Source: Parachlamydiales bacterium (GTDB lineage Bacteria; Chlamydiota; Chlamydiia; Chlamydiales; Parachlamydiaceae). Taken from it: a DNA stretch of 52,469 bases. Below the pieces are notes generated by a model. It was not told the origin of the DNA, searched no databases, and saw only the letters and a list, made by a program, of their open reading frames with translations. This document shows positions 48,604 through 52,469 of the stretch, in pieces; within the stretch, counting starts at the first letter, position 1; every line of letters starts with the position of its first letter. The translations under genes were made by a program, and so were the position numbers. Where the stretch lies: the NCBI GenBank assembly GCA_020051075.1, contig JAGVJP010000045.1, positions 1 through 52,469 on the forward strand, written 5' to 3'.

Positions 48604-48860
48604 AAAGTTCCTTTTGAATGGCCTCTACCCACTTTAATCTTTGGTTGATCAAGTCCATATCTGGTTTAGGGGTTGCAATACCTTTCTTGCTTTTTTTCTG
48701 AAAGATATGCAGCACATAAATTGCTTCGTCAAATCGCACCGTATAAACCTCTCTGAATGTGCTATTTCTTTCATCGGCTACGACTTCCATTATACCCGAT
48801 CATTAAACCCTTTCAAAGGCTTTGCATCTTCATGTTGGGCTCCTTCAAGAATTAATTTAC
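48578..48860 (-). pseudogene. HigB/Gp49-type toxin gene broken by a frameshift
   Basis: From ATG 48790 the frame reads EVVADERNSTFREVYTVRF, then EAIYVLHIFQKKSKKGIATPKPD and ends after 70 residues; this is only the C-terminal two thirds of a RelE/HigB-type (Gp49) mRNA interferase. The missing part (LEGAQHEDAKPLKGFNDRV) is present just upstream in another frame, ending at TAA 48792-48790. A small indel near 48791 therefore splits the gene. The toxin is probably inactive. Confidence 0.75.
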
Positions 48861-49033
48861 TTACAATAAATATTATCGAAAACACATCCTATGCAATACA
48901 TTGCACCTCTGAAATGTTCGGTTTTTCTAAAATGAATTTCAATCATTAAATACAGCAAATACATGTTTGAAGAAATTACTTAAACGTATATCATATTCGT
49001 AATTATGATTGAAAAATATAATTTGGTGGATCA

Positions 49034-50110
49034 ATGAAATTATTAAAGAAAAGTGTTTTTATTTTAGCTACGGTTGTGTTTTTCTTCTGTCATGTAGTTT
49101 TAGAAGCATTCACATTAAAACACATGGTTGTTGATCTTGGTACTTTAGAGAGTGATGAAAGTGTTGCCTATGCGATAAACGATTTTGATCAGGTTGTTGG
49201 AACATACAAACTTAATGGAACTTCTTATGTATTTTTATGGAGCCAGAAAGAAGGGGTCTCTTTCGTTGATTTGCCAATTTCATCGACCCCAAAAGTAATC
49301 AACAACAACAAACAAATTGCAGGGCAGTATAAAGAAAACGGGTTTGAAAGAGGTTTTTTTTATGATCCTGTTACGGGATTTTGCGATATTGGTTCTTTAG
49401 GGGGAGCAAATACTTGGGTAATGGACATGAACGCCAAAGGACAGGTAGTAGGCTATTCAGAAACTGGAAACCTAAGCCATTTACGTAATAGCACTAAAGA
49501 GATTCATGCATTTATTTGGTTCGAAGGAGCAATGAATGATCTCGGAGTATTACATGGGGGTATTGGTTTAGGAGGAGATGAAAGTGTAGCTGTAGGAATA
49601 AGTGATCATGGAGATATCGTAGGCTATTCTAACTACACATTAGTTTATAAAGGTAAAACATTATCTAGCGTTTATAAAGGAGTATCGTGGAAAAACGGGC
49701 CTGCGGAAGAACTTTTTCCAGAAACTCAACCATCTTATTTTAGTAAAGCTTTGTCTATCAGCAGGGATGGGAAAATCACCCTTGTTCGTCAAATAGAATC
49801 AAATCGCTTTGAATCTCTGATGTACGATCCACTTACAAAAAATATAAAACTTTTTGGAACGTCTAGTGGTGGGCCTCCTCACGGTGTTATAAAAAATAAC
49901 GATAAGGATGTTATCATTCACAGTTATTTGGGTCATTGCATAGTATCAAAACAGGAGTCAGGTGGGTACAATGGTATTCAAATAATCCCTTCAAATCCTT
50001 TTTGGAATAAATTCGAAGTTTTCTATGGAATTAACAACGCAAACAAAATGGTTGGAAAAGCAAAAAGTATGTATGGAGAATGTCATGCAGTACTTGTTAT
50101 TCTAGAGTAA
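49034..50110 (+). CDS. Secreted HAF-repeat protein
   Basis: 358 aa. Residues 1-25 (MKLLKKSVFILATVVFFFCHVVLEA) are a signal peptide. The mature part has repeats of the HAF type, such as HAFIWFEGAMNDLGVLHG, and AYAINDFDQVVGTY, VMDMNAKGQVVGYS and AVGISDHGDIVGYS, each a beta-propeller-like blade. The ending again has a GINNANKMVGKAKS blade. HAF-repeat proteins are exported or surface proteins of unknown function, found in Legionella and Coxiella among others. It lies alone as cargo, after a 240-base AT-rich gap. Confidence 0.75.
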   Translation: MKLLKKSVFILATVVFFFCHVVLEAFTLKHMVVDLGTLESDESVAYAINDFDQVVGTYKLNGTSYVFLWSQKEGVSFVDLPISSTPKVINNNKQIAGQYKENGFERGFFYDPVTGFCDIGSLGGANTWVMDMNAKGQVVGYSETGNLSHLRNSTKEIHAFIWFEGAMNDLGVLHGGIGLGGDESVAVGISDHGDIVGYSNYTLVYKGKTLSSVYKGVSWKNGPAEELFPETQPSYFSKALSISRDGKITLVRQIESNRFESLMYDPLTKNIKLFGTSSGGPPHGVIKNNDKDVIIHSYLGHCIVSKQESGGYNGIQIIPSNPFWNKFEVFYGINNANKMVGKAKSMYGECHAVLVILE

Positions 50111-50112
50111 CT

Positions 50113-50342
50113 CGAAATATCAATTATGGAGCAGATATTAACTTGCTTGATGGTTCTAGTAAAATCCCATAAATTCTAGCCATTGAGAAAAATAATTTGG
50201 AGATGGTAAAGCTCTTCTTTTCGTTTGAGCAATCCCTATTAATTCCCCAAGGGACTTTTGAGAAGGACCTTCGCGATTCAGAGAACCACGAAAACAATCG
50301 TCCAATTTGGCAGATCACTAAAATTCTCCTGAATGAAATCTT
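50113..50342 (+). pseudogene. Ankyrin-repeat gene remnant
   Basis: In the frame beginning at 50113 the sequence reads NYGADINLLDGSSKIP, stop at 50170-50172, then ILAIEKNNLEMVKLFFSFEQ. This is one canonical ankyrin repeat with the GADIN start and the LAIEKNN-EMVKLFF helices. The rest drifts out of the pattern, and the frame runs on into the antisense of the HicB gene. There is no start codon or ribosome-binding site. A decayed piece of a larger effector-type gene. Confidence 0.6.
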
Positions 50343-50783
50343 CTATAGATACTTAGAGTTTAATGCGGAATCTACAGAGAGGTTCGGAAATATTCTCTTT
50401 AATAGCGAGAGAGTTTTCAACGAAGGATTGCATTTTTTGCTTTCCAATCTTTGATAGCTATAAATATTATCAAATCCTAGCTTCTCTGCAACTTCTTTTT
50501 GTGTAAGACCTTGTTGAATTCTGTTGTATCTAACCATGAATGCAAAAGCGATTGAAGTGTCTACAGGGACTTCTACAACGCTACGCGATAGAGTAATAGT
50601 GTCATCAGGGAGAGGAGCCAATTTTTTTGAATCTTCTGGTTCTTCAATATAAAGATTCAGAGCCTCTTCCATATTTCTCCGTAGCTCCTCCATAGAATCA
50701 GCTTGAGTGAAGCATCCCGACAATTCAATACACTCTGCCCAGAATCCTTTTCCTTCTCTGTGTACTTTGAAATGATATTTCAT
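50343..50783 (-). CDS. hicB: HicB antitoxin with C-terminal XRE domain
   Basis: 146 aa. Residues 1-50 form the partial RNase H fold of HicB (KYHFKVHREGKGFWAECIELSGCFTQADSMEEL), followed by NMEEALNLYIEE. Residues 85-140 (NRIQQGLTQKEVAEKLGFDNIYSYQRLES) are an XRE HTH that should bind the promoter palindrome at 51015. Neutralises HicA. It starts 13 bases after the hicA stop. Confidence 0.88.
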   Translation of the reverse strand: MKYHFKVHREGKGFWAECIELSGCFTQADSMEELRRNMEEALNLYIEEPEDSKKLAPLPDDTITLSRSVVEVPVDTSIAFAFMVRYNRIQQGLTQKEVAEKLGFDNIYSYQRLESKKCNPSLKTLSLLKRIFPNLSVDSALNSKYL

Positions 50784-50796
50784 AGGTTGAATTCCT

Positions 50797-50985
50797 CTAT
50801 TTATTTTCTTCTAATTTCTTTTTAAGAGAATGTTCCAGCCCTTTTTTTAATTCCTTGTGATTAGGAATAGTTACCGTGTCATTTCCCTTAAACAGTTTCC
50901 AATGACTCCCTTTTCCTGCCCCAGGAACAAGCTCATAGCCCGCCTTATAAAAGAGTTTTCGCATTTCTTTTCCACTGATAGGCAC
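50797..50985 (-). CDS. hicA: HicA toxin, mRNA interferase
   Basis: 62 aa from GTG 50985, with GGAG seven bases upstream; a TTG at 50997 would add four residues. The double-stranded RNA-binding-like fold begins PISGKEMRKLFYKAGYELV and carries the catalytic His in GSHWKLF. It appears intact, with all secondary-structure elements, ending in lysine/glutamate helices. Toxin-first order as in most hicAB loci. Confidence 0.88.
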   Translation of the reverse strand: MPISGKEMRKLFYKAGYELVPGAGKGSHWKLFKGNDTVTIPNHKELKKGLEHSLKKKLEENK

Positions 50986-51014
50986 TCTTATCTCCAATTG
51001 CTATATTTCTATAT

Positions 51015-51032
51015 TACCAAATATATTTGGTA
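51015..51032. promoter_or_regulatory. hicAB operator palindrome
   Basis: TACCAAATATATTTGGTA is a perfect 18-base palindrome 30 bases upstream of hicA. It is the natural binding site for the HTH of HicB. Confidence 0.65.
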
Positions 51033-51161
51033 GAGTCAATCGTTTTTTGACTCATTGCTAACCTAGCCTTTCGCGTCTAGGGATACTGTTTCGAACTATC
51101 ATCACTTAATTTTTCGATCTTCCAAGAGCACACATGGCCTTCTATCGCAAAATTTAAGATT

Positions 51162-51509
51162 TTAGAGGACCATAGGAAGAAGATCCGGGATTTTAGAATT
51201 TATGGATTTTTCAACAGCATGTGCTGCTTTTTCAGGGAAACAATAAAACAGGTAGCAAAATAAACCCGAAATGAACATGGACAGCACCAACATGCAAAAC
51301 CAAAATTTAGGACTTTTTAATAAAGCATTAATGAAAATTGTATCAGCATCTTTACGATTTCCGAGAGCCGCGAGTATTATTTGGATCGCATCTTCATGTC
51401 CGAGGCACTCAAGGATTTCCTCCTTTTTTGAAGACCTGTAAGGTTCAATGTTTGTAGTGCTGTTTGCTATAGTTTCGTATTTACTAATTTTTTGCTTTTT
51501 CTTATTCAT
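51162..51509 (-). CDS. Small membrane protein coupled to the ImmA-type peptidase
   Basis: 115 aa from ATG 51509, which overlaps the last codons of the peptidase gene. Residues 68-93 or so (FWFCMLVLSMFISGLFCYLFYCF) form one transmembrane helix; the N-terminal part is polar and basic, the C-terminal tail short. No family recognised. A start further upstream would lie inside the peptidase frame and has no Shine-Dalgarno sequence. It may be the target or anchor of the peptidase. Confidence 0.55.
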   Translation of the reverse strand: MNKKKQKISKYETIANSTTNIEPYRSSKKEEILECLGHEDAIQIILAALGNRKDADTIFINALLKSPKFWFCMLVLSMFISGLFCYLFYCFPEKAAHAVEKSINSKIPDLLPMVL

Positions 51510-51984
51510 TGAGCAAGCTCCGTCGGAAAGCAATAACTGCTTCAGAAACTCGAAAAATATTTGCAATCTCTTTATCAGAGATGTTCTGATCGACTAGATT
51601 CTGAAGAAAACAAAGAGGAACTAACAAATTTGCCGCAAAGCAATTCGCTTCCTGTTCTAATGGATTTTTCTCTCCTTCTATTGGCCTTCGGTAAAGTACA
51701 ACAAGATCGCGGTCTGCTTCAATTTCTTTTTGATGAAGAATCCAGTGGCCCAATTCATGAGCAATTGTAAATCGTTGTCGAGAAATCGAGTCATATTTGT
51801 TAACAAGAATCAGTTTTTTTTCAAAATCAATAAATCCGGAAACATTTTTTTCCGCAAACTCCGCAACAGCGAGATTTAACCCTTCCCCTTCGGCAATTTC
51901 TTCCAAATATATAGGAGGAGATGTGATAAAATTCTTATTTATTATCCTTTCGGCTTCATTCTTTGCCATGTTGAAATCTGCCAT
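51502..51984 (-). CDS. ImmA/IrrE-family metallopeptidase
   Basis: 160 aa. The zinc-binding HELGH is at 76-80 (in RFTIAHELGHWILHQKE) and the third ligand Glu in PLEQEANCFAANLLVP (about 117). In ICEBs1, ImmA cleaves the immunity repressor to free excision; relatives occur in toxin-antitoxin and stress systems. No XRE repressor is fused or adjacent, so the substrate is unknown; the HTH proteins of the island are candidates. AAGGG lies six bases before the ATG. Position near attR suggests an element-control role. Confidence 0.85.
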   Translation of the reverse strand: MADFNMAKNEAERIINKNFITSPPIYLEEIAEGEGLNLAVAEFAEKNVSGFIDFEKKLILVNKYDSISRQRFTIAHELGHWILHQKEIEADRDLVVLYRRPIEGEKNPLEQEANCFAANLLVPLCFLQNLVDQNISDKEIANIFRVSEAVIAFRRSLLNE

Positions 51985-52388
51985 TTGGTTACCCTTTCAA
52001 ATAAATCTTTAGTCCCTACGATCTGGGAAAAAACGTTAGCATAAAGTTGGTTTAGCGCTCAAGGGAAACAACATTAGAGAGGTTTTTTTCATCTTGATAT
52101 ATCGAATCAAAAGTTCTAAGTGTACACAGTAATTGGAAATCGTCAAGGTGCTCTTTTTTATAGGAATTTTTCGATTGTGTTTGTCATGGCCTGCGGGTGT
52201 GGTCTGATATGATTTTCAGAAAGAAGTTCGTTTTTGTTAGATCGTTCTTTTTGGTCCACTGGTGGTCCAGTACACGGCGCGATTTCTCATTACGCTACCT
52301 AACAAAACAATATATTTAAAACCCGGGGCATGTTATCCTGTATCGTTGGAAAGGACGTCGTGATATGTGGCGTAATGAAGATACTGGA
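51985..52388. other. Noncoding right end of the island
   Basis: About 400 AT-rich bases between the peptidase gene and attR. It should hold that gene's promoter on the minus strand. The only distinct element is the doubled GGTCCA site at 52253-52270. No coding region is convincing. Confidence 0.45.
52253..52270. promoter_or_regulatory. Doubled GGTCCA site near attR
   Basis: GGTCCAC (52253-52259) and GGTGGTCCAG (52261-52270) mirror the doubled GTGGTCCAC site next to attL. Similar sequences at both ends suggest recombinase or Xis binding. Confidence 0.5.
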
Positions 52389-52442
52389 GACTTAAAATCC
52401 CTTGGGGGCAACCCCGTGAAGGTTCGAGTCCTTTTCCGAGCA
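52389..52442 (+). other. attR: duplicated 3' end of tRNA-Leu
   Basis: 54 bases identical to 28882-28935, from the anticodon stem through the discriminator base. The upstream half of the tRNA is absent here, so this is a partial copy made by integration. Confidence 0.93.
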
Positions 52443-52469
52443 AGGTGCCAAACCACCTGAGAGGGTTAG

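Larger units (their letters stand above)
28936..52388. mobile_element. Integrated phage-plasmid/satellite-like genomic island, about 23.5 kb
   Basis: Bounded by the 54-base att repeats at 28882-28935 and 52389-52442. Content in order: tyrosine integrase, recombinase-like pseudogene, Xis-like genes, SF2 helicase, RepA-type ATPase, iteron region, primase, small phage-type genes, TerS-like protein, a 353/1689-residue gene pair, ParA and RHH partner, serine recombinase, toxin-antitoxin genes, secreted cargo and ImmA-type peptidase. No capsid, portal, large terminase or tail gene is seen. Intact ends and mostly intact genes suggest recent acquisition and possible mobility. Confidence 0.88.

Noticed and set aside
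50124..50318. Minus-strand 64-codon ORF
   Set aside because: Opposite strand of the ankyrin remnant, with no start signal.

Overview
The window comes from a chlamydia of the environmental (Parachlamydiales-like) type; Waddlia or Parachlamydia relatives are plausible, but the genus cannot be fixed from sequence alone. The evidence is the S10-spc-alpha ribosomal cluster. It begins at rplC with no rpsJ, lacks rpsN, rpmD, rpmJ and rpsD at their usual places, and is followed by gapA, as in Chlamydia. An asparaginyl-tRNA synthetase, a large multiheme cytochrome c and abundant dispersed intergenic repeats set it apart from the Chlamydiaceae.

Layout. Positions 1-1440 hold repeat-rich DNA and a membrane protein with seven DLP hexapeptide repeats. 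Positions 1584-5696 encode a very large cytochrome c with seven CxxCH sites and a C-terminal coiled coil. On the minus strand follow a cytidine deaminase with an apparent signal peptide (5878-6354), a protein with five ubiquitin-interacting-motif (UIM) matches (6747-7907), a frameshifted gapA (8061-9082), a MITE-like palindrome flanked by TTAAA (9111-9267) and an exported GT92-like glycosyltransferase (9327-10220). The minus-strand ribosomal cluster rplC...rplQ, with secY and rpoA, fills 10424-22824. After it come an SLBB protein and a membrane protein (minus), hemA (plus), and nfo-asnS (minus). A tRNA-Leu(UAA) gene closes the core part.

From 28936 to 52388 lies a complete integrated element of about 23.5 kb. 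The last 54 bases of the tRNA-Leu gene (28882-28935) are repeated identically at 52389-52442, giving attL and attR. Next to attL are a tyrosine integrase, a second recombinase-like gene with an in-frame stop, and Xis-like small genes. A replication module follows: SF2 helicase, RepA-type ATPase, a 230-base region with nine TCATTTAC/GTAAATGA octamers (putative origin) and a CHC2/TOPRIM primase. Then come small phage-type genes, a TerS-like protein and a 353-residue plus 1689-residue pair. The larger of that pair resembles phage polyvalent/ejection proteins and has two HExxH sites. No capsid, portal, large terminase or tail gene is visible.

The distal third carries plasmid-type ParA and a ribbon-helix-helix partner, a serine recombinase, a broken HigBA, an intact HicAB, an ImmA-type peptidase with a membrane partner, two exported proteins (one with HAF repeats) and an ankyrin-repeat remnant. 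The element therefore combines integration, autonomous replication, partition and addiction functions with phage-derived DNA-delivery proteins. A phage-plasmid or phage satellite fits this best.

The observations most worth following up are the UIM protein, the replicating satellite-like island with its iteron region and giant polyvalent protein, the heptaheme cytochrome, the gapA frameshift and the exported cytidine deaminase.
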